Shown here piece after piece: positions 1 through 9,740 of a stretch of 34,618 nt of DNA (position 1 is the first letter of the stretch; each line of letters starts with the position of its first letter). The notes beneath the pieces were generated by a model that ran no database searches, was not told the DNA's origin, and saw only the letters and a program-made list of their open reading frames with translations. The stretch is taken from assembly GCA_947292085.1 (NCBI GenBank), contig CAMYPN010000009.1:1-34618 (forward strand). Direction: 5' to 3'. This stretch comes from an uncultured Gardnerella sp. GTDB taxonomy: Bacteria > Actinomycetota > Actinomycetes > Actinomycetales > Bifidobacteriaceae. The translations under genes and the position numbers were made by a program.

Positions 1-1591
1 GATCATTCATAGCTTTTTGCGAGCGCAGAACGTCTCCCAAATGCACAATTTCGCGATCGACGTTTGGAATTTCAATACCAATAGCAGATTTTCCTGGAAT
101 TGGCGACAAAATACGCACATCAGTACTAGCTACAGCGTATGCAATATTTTTTTGCAAATTGGTGACTTTTTCAACCTTTACACCAGGACCAAGTTCAACC
201 TCGTATTGTGTAACAGATGGGCCTCTAAGGAATCCAATAACGTGGGCATCAACGTCAAATTGCTCAAAAGTAGAAGTTAATGCGCGAATAACGTTGTCGT
301 TTGCTGGAGTTCTCGCAACATGTGGCTTTCCATGAACTAATAGGTTCAAATCTGGAAGATGATAAGGCTCAATATTGGAATCAACTTCAGAAATCGGCGA
401 AACTTCAGATGATACTTGCTCGTTTTGTGACTCTTGCGAAGTTCTATACTGATCCATACGCTCAGCCGGTACTTGAGACCAAGGGTCTACTGCTGAAGAA
501 GAAGTGCTCATAGGCGCTTTAGGCATGACATCAATAGACATTGGGACAGAAGATGCGGTTCTAGCAATAGGATCTCCAGAACGCACAGAACGACCAGTTT
601 GTTTAGAATTATTAGGATTATTATAATCTTCAGGTTCTGTATTTTCGTAACTACTACTTACAGTTCTTGGCTCAGCAAAACCAGATCCTTCATGCTGCTC
701 ATTTGCCTCACCGTGAATGGCAGCAGCATGAGAAAACGCGTCGTCACCAGCATACTCATCTAATAATTCTTTACTATTTTCCTTCTTCTTACTAGAAAAC
801 AGCGATGCGAATATGCCTTGCACAAATCCAGAAACACCCTTATAAGATTTCTTAGCACTCACATCCTCAGCATCTTCATCGTTATGCTCAGGAACGCCTT
901 CAGCGAACTCTATAGGAGTGTCATCTTTACTATCAGTCGTATTATTTTGATCTTCATTTTCAGCGTTCTTATTCTTATCACGAAGCTTAGTTACAAAAGA
1001 GCCGATCATATGAGAAATGTCAGTAACGTGCAAACGCAGTATAAGAAGAATAGAAAATAGCGCAACAAGAACAAATATAGCTAGCGCAAATATGCGAGAC
1101 AATCCCCAAGATAAAGGAGAGCCTAGTGAAAAACCAAGCAATCCTCCTGCTTTACGAATTAAATCAAAATCAAAACCGTGATGCTTTGGCGTAGCAACAA
1201 CGTCAAGAATGGAACAAACGGACCAAAGAAGTAGTATAAAACCACTAATTACACGAGGATTACCAGATCCGGCTCCACTATTTCGCATAAGTCGTACAGC
1301 TACCGCACATAACCAGATAGGTAAAACTATGCTCATTAAACCAAGAAGACTTGAAGCAAACAAGTGCAAGCTTAAACCAATAAATCCGCTTACTCTAAAC
1401 CATTCGGAAGCACAAAATAGCAGTGCTAGAACAAGCATTGTAAAGCAAAGTCCATCGCGCCTATACGCCTCATCGTACTCACCTACACCAAAAAGTGAAC
1501 GCACGAGTTTACCTAGCGTTCTAGGCACAAGCAGCAACGCTGATTCCCAAAATGGTTCGCGAGGCTCACGAGATGACTCCTTACCTGCCAT
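1..1591 (-). CDS. ftsK: DNA translocase FtsK, N-terminal part (cut by window edge)
   Basis: Septum-associated DNA pump that moves chromosome termini through the closing septum. Reading the minus strand from ATG at 1589-1591 gives about 530 codons with no stop before the edge. The start is preceded by GAAGGAG. The N-terminus holds about four hydrophobic segments within the first 190 residues (for example VLALLFCASEWF and SIVLPIWLCAVAVRLM). A long acidic, Ser/Asn-rich linker follows, and then the start of the translocase alpha/beta region, with YHLPDLNLL, a segment LGPGVKVEKVTNLQKNIAYA and SPIPGKSAIGIEIPN, which are typical of FtsK/SpoIIIE. The Walker ATPase and gamma domains lie outside the window. 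A SpoIIIE-type paralogue is an alternative name, but the four-segment membrane anchor fits FtsK well. Confidence 0.93.
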   Translation of the reverse strand, partial: MAGKESSREPREPFWESALLLVPRTLGKLVRSLFGVGEYDEAYRRDGLCFTMLVLALLFCASEWFRVSGFIGLSLHLFASSLLGLMSIVLPIWLCAVAVRLMRNSGAGSGNPRVISGFILLLWSVCSILDVVATPKHHGFDFDLIRKAGGLLGFSLGSPLSWGLSRIFALAIFVLVALFSILLILRLHVTDISHMIGSFVTKLRDKNKNAENEDQNNTTDSKDDTPIEFAEGVPEHNDEDAEDVSAKKSYKGVSGFVQGIFASLFSSKKKENSKELLDEYAGDDAFSHAAAIHGEANEQHEGSGFAEPRTVSSSYENTEPEDYNNPNNSKQTGRSVRSGDPIARTASSVPMSIDVMPKAPMSTSSSAVDPWSQVPAERMDQYRTSQESQNEQVSSEVSPISEVDSNIEPYHLPDLNLLVHGKPHVARTPANDNVIRALTSTFEQFDVDAHVIGFLRGPSVTQYEVELGPGVKVEKVTNLQKNIAYAVASTDVRILSPIPGKSAIGIEIPNVDREIVHLGDVLRSQKAMND

Positions 1592-1705
1592 TAGAAGCTC
1601 CTTCTATGCAACTTATGCAAAATAAAATATAAGCACAAAACTTACGTCTACATTACTAACTTAATAAGTCTACTCTTATGCGCGAGGATATTCACAAATA
1701 GTAGT

Positions 1706-1731
1706 AAAAAAAAAACGGCCAAAACAGCCGT
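1706..1731 (-). terminator. Rho-independent terminator of tRNA-His
   Basis: On the minus strand a 5-bp stem ACGGC/GCCGT with a 7-nt loop is followed directly by an uninterrupted run of ten Ts (1706-1715 read in reverse). It lies about 11 bases past the tRNA-His CCA end. Confidence 0.75.
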
Positions 1732-1741
1732 AAAAAAGAAG

Positions 1742-1818
1742 TGGGGTGGCTAACGCGGCTTGAACGCGCGACCTTCTGAACCACAATCAGATGCTCTACC
1801 AACTGAGCTATAGCCACC
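1742..1818 (-). tRNA. tRNA-His (anticodon GTG)
   Basis: The minus strand folds as a full cloverleaf. The acceptor arm is GTGGCTA/TAGCCAC, the anticodon arm CTGAT-TGTGGTT-type loop carries GTG, and the T-arm is GCGCG-TTCAAGC-CGCG-like. It has the histidine-specific extra G at position -1 (base 1818) opposite discriminator C73 (base 1745), the identity element read by HisRS. The CCA end is encoded (1742-1744). It is followed by its own terminator. Confidence 0.95.
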
Positions 1819-1957
1819 ATGTGCATAAAACCTTAACGGAATCACACAACAGAGGAATACTATACACGATTTTCTTGATTTACGCTAGCACAACACACTT
1901 CGGCGCGTCGTGATTAATGGATTTTGACTAGACAATAGGAAATGTAACAATATACAT

Positions 1958-3301
1958 ATGAGTTTTTCTGAGCAAAATAATCGCATTTTTGGCGTAACTG
2001 AAAACATCAGTAACACAACCGCACTTCTACTTGGTTCAGGTGAACTTGGTAAAGAAATTGCGATTGAACTAATGCGATTAGGTGTGCGCGTATGCGCAGC
2101 AGATAGTTACGAAAACGCTCCAGCTATGCAAATTGCGCACGAAAGTCGCGTAATAGACATGGCAGATCCCGAATTATTAAAAAATCTAATCGAAGAAATT
2201 CAACCAAATATAATAATTCCAGAAGTGGAAGCAATTTCAACAAAAGTATTATCTTACGCGGCAAAAGAACTAAATATACAAGTTGTTCCAAGCTCCGACA
2301 TTGCATCCATCGCAATGGATCGCGAACGACTTCGAACTATTTCTCACGAAGATTTAGGTCTTCCTACCACACCGTACCGTTTTGCTTCTTCTTATGAAGA
2401 ACTTGAAACTGGCGCTAAAGAAGTAAACTATCCTTGCGTAGTAAAACCAGTTATGAGCTCTTCTGGACACGGACAATCGATAGTTTATAGCCCAGAAAAT
2501 TTACTTGCAGCATGGAATGAAGCACAGCACGGAAGACGTGCAGCAAAAGGTCACGAAAATGAGTGCTCTCGAGTAATAGTTGAAGCTTTAGCTCCGCTTG
2601 ATTATGAGCTTACTGTACTAGCCATTAGCTCTTCTGCAGGTGTTACTACTTGCGAACCTATAGCCCAACGCCAGCAGGATGGAGACTATAGAGAATCCTG
2701 GCAGCCTGCGAATATTCCAGAATCTATTCGCACACAAGCTAAGAATATTGCAAAGCGTGCTGTAGAAGGTTTAACTGATATTGCACGAAAAGCAGGAGAA
2801 ACTGGTTGGGGTGTTTATGGTGTTGAACTATTTGTACTAAAAGATGGATCGCTACTATTTAACGAACTTTCTCCGCGACCTCACGATACTGGTATGGTAA
2901 CTATGATTTCGCAGCATTACAGCGAGTTTGCACTACACGTACTGGCTATTTTAGGCGTACCAATTACTGAAAATTACACTGAGCTTTCGCTAAAAAGTAA
3001 TGAATTTGCAGCAAGTCACGCAATAGTTATCGAGGGAAATGGTGCAGTAGGCTTCACAAATATAGAAAACGCACTATGTACAGACAATTGTACAGAAAAT
3101 TGTACAGACAATTGCGCAGAGAGCCATGAAGAAAACTCAAAAGAAAACTTCAGACTTAATCTAAGAATTTTTAGCAAACCAGAAGTACACGGACACAGAA
3201 GAATGGCAGTAGCGCTAGCAACTGGATCTACTTCTAGTAAAGCTAGAGAAAACGCGACACGCATTGCTTTAACACTAAAAACTACACAAACAAATGCTTA
3301 G
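1958..3301 (+). CDS. purT: Formate-dependent GAR transformylase (PurT)
   Basis: ATP-grasp enzyme that makes formyl-GAR from GAR, formate and ATP, an alternative to folate-dependent PurN. The N-terminal motif LLGSGELGKE, the segment YPCVVKPVMSSSGHGQS, QRQQDGDYRESWQP, the metal-binding YGVELFV...FNELSPRPHDTG and the C-terminal IFSKPEVHGHRRMAVALATG follow E. coli PurT closely. At 447 residues it is longer than the usual 390-odd. Part of the excess is an insertion at residues 374-397 made of four 4-residue cysteine repeats (CTDN, CTEN, CTDN, CAES) followed by an acidic stretch, just before the C-terminal ATP-grasp subdomain motif. Only a weak ribosome binding site is visible, so the exact start is less sure than the family. 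Confidence 0.95.
   Translation: MSFSEQNNRIFGVTENISNTTALLLGSGELGKEIAIELMRLGVRVCAADSYENAPAMQIAHESRVIDMADPELLKNLIEEIQPNIIIPEVEAISTKVLSYAAKELNIQVVPSSDIASIAMDRERLRTISHEDLGLPTTPYRFASSYEELETGAKEVNYPCVVKPVMSSSGHGQSIVYSPENLLAAWNEAQHGRRAAKGHENECSRVIVEALAPLDYELTVLAISSSAGVTTCEPIAQRQQDGDYRESWQPANIPESIRTQAKNIAKRAVEGLTDIARKAGETGWGVYGVELFVLKDGSLLFNELSPRPHDTGMVTMISQHYSEFALHVLAILGVPITENYTELSLKSNEFAASHAIVIEGNGAVGFTNIENALCTDNCTENCTDNCAESHEENSKENFRLNLRIFSKPEVHGHRRMAVALATGSTSSKARENATRIALTLKTTQTNA
3077..3124 (+). repeat. In-frame 12-bp tandem repeat inside purT
   Basis: Three nearly identical copies of tgtacagacaat (the middle one reads gaaaat at its end) run from 3077 to 3112, and a degenerate fourth copy ends at 3124. 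The unit is four codons and encodes CTDN/CTEN/CTDN/CAES, so copy-number change would keep the frame. Confidence 0.9.
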
Positions 3302-3366
3302 ATACATTGAAAATTAAGGCATATGAGTTAAAAGCAACAATAATTTACAGTACGCGCTAAAGGAAA

Positions 3367-3447
3367 ATTTGTAGGTAACAATTGTTAGTCTGAACGTGCT
3401 GGCCAAGGTCAGGTAAACCTACAAATATTGTTGGTTTACGCCTACAA
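3367..3447 (+). promoter_or_regulatory. Structured 5' leader of purC with competing pairings
   Basis: A 10-bp perfect inverted repeat, ATTTGTAGGT (3367-3376) and ACCTACAAAT (3417-3426), closes a region with a smaller hairpin CTGGC-caag-GTCAG (3399-3412 region). The right-arm core CCTACAA recurs at 3441-3447, shortly before the purC ribosome binding site, so TTGTAGG on the left can pair with either copy. Next to it AACAAT (3377-3382) can pair with ATTGTT (3427-3432). This is an architecture expected of a riboswitch or attenuator. I do not recognise a known class: the conserved cores of the purine, ZTP and tetrahydrofolate riboswitches were not seen. Confidence 0.4.
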
Positions 3448-3474
3448 CTATGGATGCATAAGAGAGGCAAGTCA

Positions 3475-4254
3475 ATGGAAAAACTTGACAAGTTGTATGA
3501 AGGCAAAGCGAAGAAACTGTATGCTACCGATGATGCAAATGTGCTTTGGGTAGAATACATGAATCAGGCCACTGCTGGTAACGGCCTTAAGAAGGCTCAG
3601 ATAGCCGGAAAAGGCAGCCTAAATAACCGAATCACTTCCCTACTATTCCATCTGCTAGAGGCTCGTGGCGTAAAAAGTCACTTCCTCGGACGTATTTCTG
3701 ACACCGAACAGCTAGTAAAACGTATGCGCATGTTCCCATTGGAAATCATTATGCGCAATACTGCTGCCGGATCATTTGCTAAGCGCTACGCAGTTAAAGA
3801 AGGCACACCATTAAAGAAGCCTCTACTTGAGTTCTGCGTTAAATCTGACGAACTTGGCGATCCTTTTATTAATCCTGAAGGTGTTGTGGCTTTAGGATTA
3901 GCAACAGACGAAGAAATGGCAGAAATAACCCGACAGGCTCATGCCGTAAACAATGCTCTTCTTGACATATTCTCCAAAATCGACGTGCAACTCGTTGATT
4001 TTAAGATTGAAGAGGGCGTAGACGCTGAAGGAAATATTCTGCTTGCTGATGAAATAACACCAGATACTTGCAGACTTTGGGATAATCGCAATGCTGAAGC
4101 AGGCGTAAGTCACTTAGATAAAGATCTTTTCCGACGCGATTTAGGCGACATTATTCCTGCTTACGAAGAAATTCATAAAAGACTCGAAGCACTCGCAAAC
4201 AGCGAAGGTTTAGACGTTACTGTGCGTAAACCTGAAGAGTGCGTAAAAGATTAA
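3475..4254 (+). CDS. purC: SAICAR synthetase (PurC)
   Basis: Joins CAIR and aspartate with ATP to form SAICAR in purine synthesis. The opening [15 protein letters not shown], the central [17 protein letters not shown], the segment VDFKIEEG and the [12 protein letters not shown] motif are PurC signatures. An in-frame ATG at 3454 exists, but the ATG at 3475 is preferred because AGAGAGG sits 7 bases upstream and the resulting 259-residue protein starts like other PurC proteins. It follows purT by 173 bases, which contain a structured leader, and precedes purL by 169 bases that begin with a perfect 12-bp hairpin. Confidence 0.95.
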   Translation: MEKLDKLYEGKAKKLYATDDANVLWVEYMNQATAGNGLKKAQIAGKGSLNNRITSLLFHLLEARGVKSHFLGRISDTEQLVKRMRMFPLEIIMRNTAAGSFAKRYAVKEGTPLKKPLLEFCVKSDELGDPFINPEGVVALGLATDEEMAEITRQAHAVNNALLDIFSKIDVQLVDFKIEEGVDAEGNILLADEITPDTCRLWDNRNAEAGVSHLDKDLFRRDLGDIIPAYEEIHKRLEALANSEGLDVTVRKPEECVKD

Positions 4255-4260
4255 TGTTTT

Positions 4261-4291
4261 TGTGGCTCGTGCTAAAAATGCACGAGCCACA
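4261..4291 (+). terminator. Perfect 12-bp hairpin after purC, no U-tract
   Basis: TGTGGCTCGTGC and GCACGAGCCACA flank a 7-base loop (TAAAAAT), six bases after the purC stop codon. No T run follows on either strand. It may be a U-less terminator, a partial terminator setting the purC/purL ratio, or an mRNA-stabilising hairpin. Confidence 0.5.
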
Positions 4292-4423
4292 CGCATTATA
4301 AGAGACGCAAAATAAACAAACTTAGCAGATTAAAAATTAAAACTTAAAAATAAATAAAAATAAAATAGCTTATAACTTAAACATCGCAACGAACCATTTA
4401 TCAACCAATAAGGCAGGTTTCTC

Positions 4424-7400
4424 GTGGTATTTCGCGTATATGTGGAAAAGCGAACTGGTTTTGACGTAGAAGCACAACATCTTCTACACGATTTAAAAGA
4501 GAATCTCGGAATGGATGCGCTAAATTCAGTGCGCATTATAAACCGTTACGACGTTGAAGGTATAAGTGAAGATTTATTCAACACAGCGGTTAAAACAGTT
4601 TTAAGTGAACCTCCTGTTGACAACACTTATGATTATCTTCCAATTAACACAAACGAAAAAGTTTTTGCAATAGAATTTTTGCCAGGACAATTTGACCAAA
4701 GAGCAGAATCTGCAAGCGAATGCATTCAGCTTATTAGCCAAGGCGAGCGCCCACGCGTAAGAAGTGCGAAGGTTATTGCACTAAAAGGCAATCTTGATAA
4801 TAACAGTATTGAAAAAATAAAGCATTATATTATTAACCCTGTTGAAGCTCGTGAAGCATCTCTCGACACTGTAGAAACTTTACAAACAGAATCAGTAGTG
4901 CCAGCTGACGTTGAGATATTAAATGGTTTTATTAATTTAGACGATGCTGAATTGCAAAAGTTTATTTGCAAACGCGGCTTAGCTATGGATTTTGCTGATA
5001 TTAAATTCTGCCAGCAATACTTCCAAAAAGAGCAGCGCGATCCTACTATTACGGAAATACGCGTTATAGACACGTACTGGTCTGATCACTGCCGTCACAC
5101 TACTTTCGGTACAGAACTTACGAATATTACTATTGATGACAGTGCTGTAGAAGAAGCTTTTAACAAGTATCTTTCTTTAAGAAAAGAATTACATCGCGAA
5201 AATAAACCTATTTGCCTTATGGACATGGCAACTATAGGTGCTAAGTATTTGAAATCGCAAGGAATTCTTAAAAACTTAGATGAGTCTGAAGAAATTAATG
5301 CTTGCACTGTAAAAGTTAAAGTAGACGTAAACGGTCACGACGAAGATTGGCTGTTCTTATTCAAAAACGAGACACACAATCATCCTACAGAAATTGAACC
5401 TTTCGGTGGAGCTGCAACTTGCATAGGAGGATGCATTAGAGATCCTCTTTCAGGTAGATCTTACGTTTACCAGGCTATGCGAGTTACGGGAGCTGCAGAT
5501 CCAAGAACTCCCGTAAACGAAACGCTTGAAGGTAAGCTTCCGCAGCGAAAAATAGTAACTTCTGCTGCTGCAGGATACTCTTCTTACGGAAATCAAATTG
5601 GTTTAGCAACTGGCGAAGTGCATGAACTTTACCATCCTGGATATGTTGCTAAAAGAATGGAAGTTGGAGCAGTTGTAGCTGCTACCCCAGCAGATCACGT
5701 GCGTAGAGAAACTCCAACTCCTGGAGATGTTATTATTCTTCTCGGCGGTCGCACTGGACGCGACGGTATTGGAGGAGCTACTGGAGCTTCTAAAGCTCAA
5801 GATACAGAAAGTATCGAAGAGTGCGGCGCAGAAGTTCAAAAAGGTAACGCACCTATTGAGCGTAAACTGCAACGACTTTTCCGCAGAAAAGACGCTTGCA
5901 AGCTTATTAAGCGTTGTAATGATTTTGGTGCTGGCGGAGTTTCTGTTGCAACAGGAGAAATCGCAGACGGCCTAGTAATAAACCTCGATAAAGTATCAAA
6001 AAAGTATGAGGGTCTTGACGGAACAGAACTTGCAATTTCTGAATCTCAAGAACGCATGGCCGTTGACATTGCTGCAGAAGATGCAGATACTTTCTTATCG
6101 TACGCGCGTGAAGAAAATCTTGAAGCAGAGATTATTGCTACTGTTACAGAAGAAGCTCGCATGCGCATGACTTGGCGAGGAAGCACTATTGTTGATTTAA
6201 GTAGAGATTTCCTAGCATCTAACGGAGCTGCAAAACAGCAAGCCTTGCATGTGGAAAATAGCGAAAACTATTCCATGCCTTGGCTTTGCGGAGAAGAAAA
6301 ATCTCTAAACGCTAGAATGATCAAACTAGTAAGCGATATTAATATTGCTTCAAATAAAGGTTTGTCAGAAAGATTCGACTCTACGATTGGAGCAGCAACT
6401 GTTCTTATGCCTTTTGGCGGCAGACGTCAGCTTACTCCTGCTCAAGCTATGGTAGCTAAATTCCCAGTTTTTGGTAAAACTCACACTGCTTCAGCAATGG
6501 CTTGGGGTTTCAACCCGTATCTTATGGAAAAGAATCAGTTTACTGGTGCTTATGTTGCTGTTGTGGAATCTTTAGCAAAGATTGTTGCCAGCGGCTTTAC
6601 TAGAGAACGAGCTTACTTAAGTTTGCAAGAGTATTTTGGAAAGCCAAAAGATGTTCCTGAACGTTGGGGTAAGCCTACTGCAGCTGTTCTTGGAGCTTTA
6701 AGTGCACAAATTGATTTCGGTGTTGGCGCAATAGGCGGCAAGGATTCTATGAGTGGAAGTTTCGAAAATCTCGATGTTCCACCAACTTTGATTTCATTCG
6801 CAGTTTCTACTGGCGATGCTCGACTTGCAGTTTCTCCTGAATTTAAGGGATCCGATCATAAGATAGTTAGAATTTCGCCTAAATATAAGGAAGACGGAAT
6901 AACTCCTGAAAAAGAAAGTTTCCTGAAAGTTCTTGAAATTGTAGAAAATATTACTAAAAACAAGCAAGCTTTAGCTATATCAACTCCAGGTTATGGAGCA
7001 GGAGCAGAAAGCTTGTTTAAGATGACTCTCGGCAATCATATTGGAATTAACTTGTGCAATACTTTTGCCGATGAAGAACTATTTAAACCTTCTTACGGTA
7101 GTTTCTACATTGAGCTTGAAAATAATACGCAATTAGATGAATCTGCTGACTGCGTTGATATTTCCACAGTAGGCGAAACAAGTAAATACTATGTGCTTAC
7201 TTCCGCAACCGGAGAGAGTATTGATTTAGCTGAAATCCAAGAAGTTTGGGAAAAAGGCTTAGAAAGCATATTCCCTTACAGAGAGAAGGGCGAAGTTGTA
7301 CAAACTTTGTCTTATAACAAAGAAAATTCAGCATCAACTACTAAACATTCACACACGCAACTTTCTCACCCTCGAGTAATTATTCCAGTATTCCCAGGAA

Positions 7401-8167
7401 ATAATTGTGAGTATGATACGCAAGCTGCATTTGAAAAAGCTGGCGCAGACGCTCACACGCTCATCATTAATAATTTGAATGCTAAGAATATTGCTGAATC
7501 AACTAAACAATTAGTTGATGAAATTAAAAGAAGTCAAATTGTTATGATTCCTGGCGGTTTCTCTGGCGGTGACGAACCTGACGGTTCTGCAAAGTTTATT
7601 ACAGCATTCTTTAGAAATCCTGAAGTTACTGAAGCTGTAAGAGATTTGCTAAACAATCGCGACGGCTTAATGTTAGGTATTTGCAACGGTTTCCAAGCGC
7701 TTATTAAGTTAGGACTTGTACCGTTTGGAGATATTGTGCCAATTGACGAGAACTGCCCAACTCTTACTTACAATACGATTGGTCGCCATCAAAGCCGTAT
7801 TGTTAGAACAAGAATTGCTTCAAACAGTTCACCATGGTTAGCAAATACTAAAGTTGGAGATATTCACACTGTGGCTATTTCTCACGGCGAAGGTCGTTTT
7901 ATTGCTAAACCTGAAGTATTAAAAAATATGATCAAAAATGGCCAAATTGCCACTCAGTATGTTGATAGCAATGGAGTTCCAAGCATGGATTTGAAAGTAA
8001 ATCCAAACGGCTCGATTATGGCTGTTGAAGGAATTACCAGCCCTGACGGAAGAGTGCTAGGAAAAATGGGACATTGTGAACGATCCGGCTGCGATTTGTA
8101 CAAAAATATTCCAGATTTTACTTCGCAACCACTGTTTGCTGCTGGTGTCGAATATTTCACTGCCTGA
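4424..8167 (+). CDS. purL: Single-chain FGAM synthase (PurL)
   Basis: Converts FGAR, glutamine and ATP to FGAM. It is the large fused form (1247 residues): an N-terminal PurS-like region, two AIR-synthase-type halves and a C-terminal glutaminase. ETHNHPTEIEPFGGAATCIGG (from residue 316) is the ATP-site motif. FNDFGAGGVSVATGEIADG-like sequence and GAIGGKDSMSG follow. The class I glutaminase spans about 980-1247, with PVFPGNNCEYDT, the nucleophile in GICNGFQ (Cys1087) and HGEGRF (His1154, Glu1156). The start is GTG with AAGGCAGG upstream, and the beginning VVFRVYVEKR matches actinobacterial single-chain PurL as I recall it. The genes for a split PurS/PurQ system are therefore not needed. Confidence 0.96.
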   Translation: MVFRVYVEKRTGFDVEAQHLLHDLKENLGMDALNSVRIINRYDVEGISEDLFNTAVKTVLSEPPVDNTYDYLPINTNEKVFAIEFLPGQFDQRAESASECIQLISQGERPRVRSAKVIALKGNLDNNSIEKIKHYIINPVEAREASLDTVETLQTESVVPADVEILNGFINLDDAELQKFICKRGLAMDFADIKFCQQYFQKEQRDPTITEIRVIDTYWSDHCRHTTFGTELTNITIDDSAVEEAFNKYLSLRKELHRENKPICLMDMATIGAKYLKSQGILKNLDESEEINACTVKVKVDVNGHDEDWLFLFKNETHNHPTEIEPFGGAATCIGGCIRDPLSGRSYVYQAMRVTGAADPRTPVNETLEGKLPQRKIVTSAAAGYSSYGNQIGLATGEVHELYHPGYVAKRMEVGAVVAATPADHVRRETPTPGDVIILLGGRTGRDGIGGATGASKAQDTESIEECGAEVQKGNAPIERKLQRLFRRKDACKLIKRCNDFGAGGVSVATGEIADGLVINLDKVSKKYEGLDGTELAISESQERMAVDIAAEDADTFLSYAREENLEAEIIATVTEEARMRMTWRGSTIVDLSRDFLASNGAAKQQALHVENSENYSMPWLCGEEKSLNARMIKLVSDINIASNKGLSERFDSTIGAATVLMPFGGRRQLTPAQAMVAKFPVFGKTHTASAMAWGFNPYLMEKNQFTGAYVAVVESLAKIVASGFTRERAYLSLQEYFGKPKDVPERWGKPTAAVLGALSAQIDFGVGAIGGKDSMSGSFENLDVPPTLISFAVSTGDARLAVSPEFKGSDHKIVRISPKYKEDGITPEKESFLKVLEIVENITKNKQALAISTPGYGAGAESLFKMTLGNHIGINLCNTFADEELFKPSYGSFYIELENNTQLDESADCVDISTVGETSKYYVLTSATGESIDLAEIQEVWEKGLESIFPYREKGEVVQTLSYNKENSASTTKHSHTQLSHPRVIIPVFPGNNCEYDTQAAFEKAGADAHTLIINNLNAKNIAESTKQLVDEIKRSQIVMIPGGFSGGDEPDGSAKFITAFFRNPEVTEAVRDLLNNRDGLMLGICNGFQALIKLGLVPFGDIVPIDENCPTLTYNTIGRHQSRIVRTRIASNSSPWLANTKVGDIHTVAISHGEGRFIAKPEVLKNMIKNGQIATQYVDSNGVPSMDLKVNPNGSIMAVEGITSPDGRVLGKMGHCERSGCDLYKNIPDFTSQPLFAAGVEYFTA

Positions 8168-8215
8168 TTTTTATACTAAAATTTTATTGATAGATAACTA
8201 GAGATAAGGGGTTGT

Positions 8216-9694
8216 ATGTCTGCGGAACTTGAAGACATCCACGAAGAATGCGGCGTTTTTGGCGTGTGGGGACATTCAGACGCTGCACGACTTACGTATT
8301 TTGGTTTGCATGCTTTACAGCATCGCGGCCAAGAGGGTGCCGGAATTGTTTCTAACGATAACGGAACACTTCACGGTTATAGAGGACTAGGATTACTCAC
8401 ACAAGTTTTTAGTAACGAAAAAGTAATGGATCGTCTTACTGGAAACCGTGCAATTGGTCACGTTAGATACGCTACTGCAGGTTCTGGAAGCGTAGAAAAC
8501 ATACAACCATTCCTATTTAGATTCCACGATGGTGACGTAGCTCTAGCACACAATGGAAACCTAACTAATTGCACTACTCTTCGCAACAAACTAGAAGACG
8601 AGGGAGCAATTTTCCATTCAAATTCAGATACTGAAATACTTATGCATCTTATCCGACGCTCATCTCAACCAACCTTTATGGATAAGCTGAAAGAGTCTTT
8701 GCATATTGTTCATGGTGGTTTTGCTTATCTTCTTCTAACTCAAGACGCGCTTATTGGTGCTACAGACCCTAACGGTTTCCGCCCACTTTCTTTAGGAAGG
8801 ATGAGCAATGGAGCGTACGTTCTTGCTTCAGAAACTTGCGCTCTAGATATCGTAAGTGCTGAATTTATAAGAGATATTGAGCCTGGAGAAATTATAGTAA
8901 TAAACGACAATGGTTACACTATTGAACGTTACACTGATAAAATACAGCACGCAGTATGTTCTATGGAGTTTATTTACTTCGCTAGACCAGACTCTAATAT
9001 TTACGGCATAAATGTTCATTTTGCAAGAAAACGTATGGGTGCTCGTTTAGCTAAAGAGTCTCCAGTTGACGCAGATATGGTAATTGGCGTACCAAATTCT
9101 TCCTTATCTGCAGCTTCCGGATATGCTGAAAAAAGTGGCATACCGAACGAAATGGGATTAATTAAAAATCAGTACGTTGCTCGCACTTTTATACAACCAA
9201 CTCAAGCACTAAGAGAGCAGGGAGTTCGTATGAAACTTTCAGCAGTGCGAGGAGTTGTTGAAGGTAAACGAGTTATTGTTATTGACGATTCTATTGTGCG
9301 TGGCACTACTTCTCGCCGAATAGTTCGTCTTCTGCGAGAAGCTGGAGCTAAGGAAGTTCACGTACGCATATCTTCTCCACAATTAAAATACCCGTGCTTC
9401 TACGGTATTGATATTCAAACCACTAAAGAGCTTATATCAGCAAAACATTCTGTTGAAGAAATTCGCGAATATATTGAAGCTGACTCTTTAGCTTTTCTAT
9501 CTTTAGATGGTTTGATTGAGTCAATTGGTTTACACAAACCTGCTCCATATGGCGGTTTGTGTGTTGCTTATTTTAATGGCGACTACCCTACTGTTTTAGA
9601 CGATTACAGAGAAGAGTTTCTTGCCTCACTAAGTGAAGAGGAACGGAAACACATTCAAGAAATTTCTAAGCATAGTAAATATATTACGGAATAA
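8216..9694 (+). CDS. purF: Amidophosphoribosyltransferase (PurF)
   Basis: First committed step of purine synthesis: PRPP plus glutamine gives phosphoribosylamine. It is a class II glutamine amidotransferase with the nucleophile at Cys12 (HEECGVFG), so an 11-residue propeptide would be removed. GHVRYATAG and LAHNGNLTN complete the glutaminase site. The PRPP loop [16 protein letters not shown] lies near residue 353. Cys248, Cys394 and Cys449 match three of the four iron-sulfur ligands of the B. subtilis enzyme, but the fourth position is Tyr452. The ATG at 8216 is preceded by AAGGGG. It lies 48 bases after purL and 46 before purM, as in an operon. Confidence 0.96.
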   Translation: MSAELEDIHEECGVFGVWGHSDAARLTYFGLHALQHRGQEGAGIVSNDNGTLHGYRGLGLLTQVFSNEKVMDRLTGNRAIGHVRYATAGSGSVENIQPFLFRFHDGDVALAHNGNLTNCTTLRNKLEDEGAIFHSNSDTEILMHLIRRSSQPTFMDKLKESLHIVHGGFAYLLLTQDALIGATDPNGFRPLSLGRMSNGAYVLASETCALDIVSAEFIRDIEPGEIIVINDNGYTIERYTDKIQHAVCSMEFIYFARPDSNIYGINVHFARKRMGARLAKESPVDADMVIGVPNSSLSAASGYAEKSGIPNEMGLIKNQYVARTFIQPTQALREQGVRMKLSAVRGVVEGKRVIVIDDSIVRGTTSRRIVRLLREAGAKEVHVRISSPQLKYPCFYGIDIQTTKELISAKHSVEEIREYIEADSLAFLSLDGLIESIGLHKPAPYGGLCVAYFNGDYPTVLDDYREEFLASLSEEERKHIQEISKHSKYITE

Positions 9695-9740
9695 TTTAAG
9701 GCAGTAAAAATACTTTAGTAAAGCGCAGAAAGGAAACGAT

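Noticed and set aside
17..1060. Several plus-strand ORFs at the left edge
   Set aside because: They lie opposite the clearly coding minus-strand ftsK frame and have no family resemblance.
3454..3474. Upstream ATG of purC at 3454
   Set aside because: It would place the AGAGAGG ribosome binding site inside the coding region and adds residues not seen in the family.
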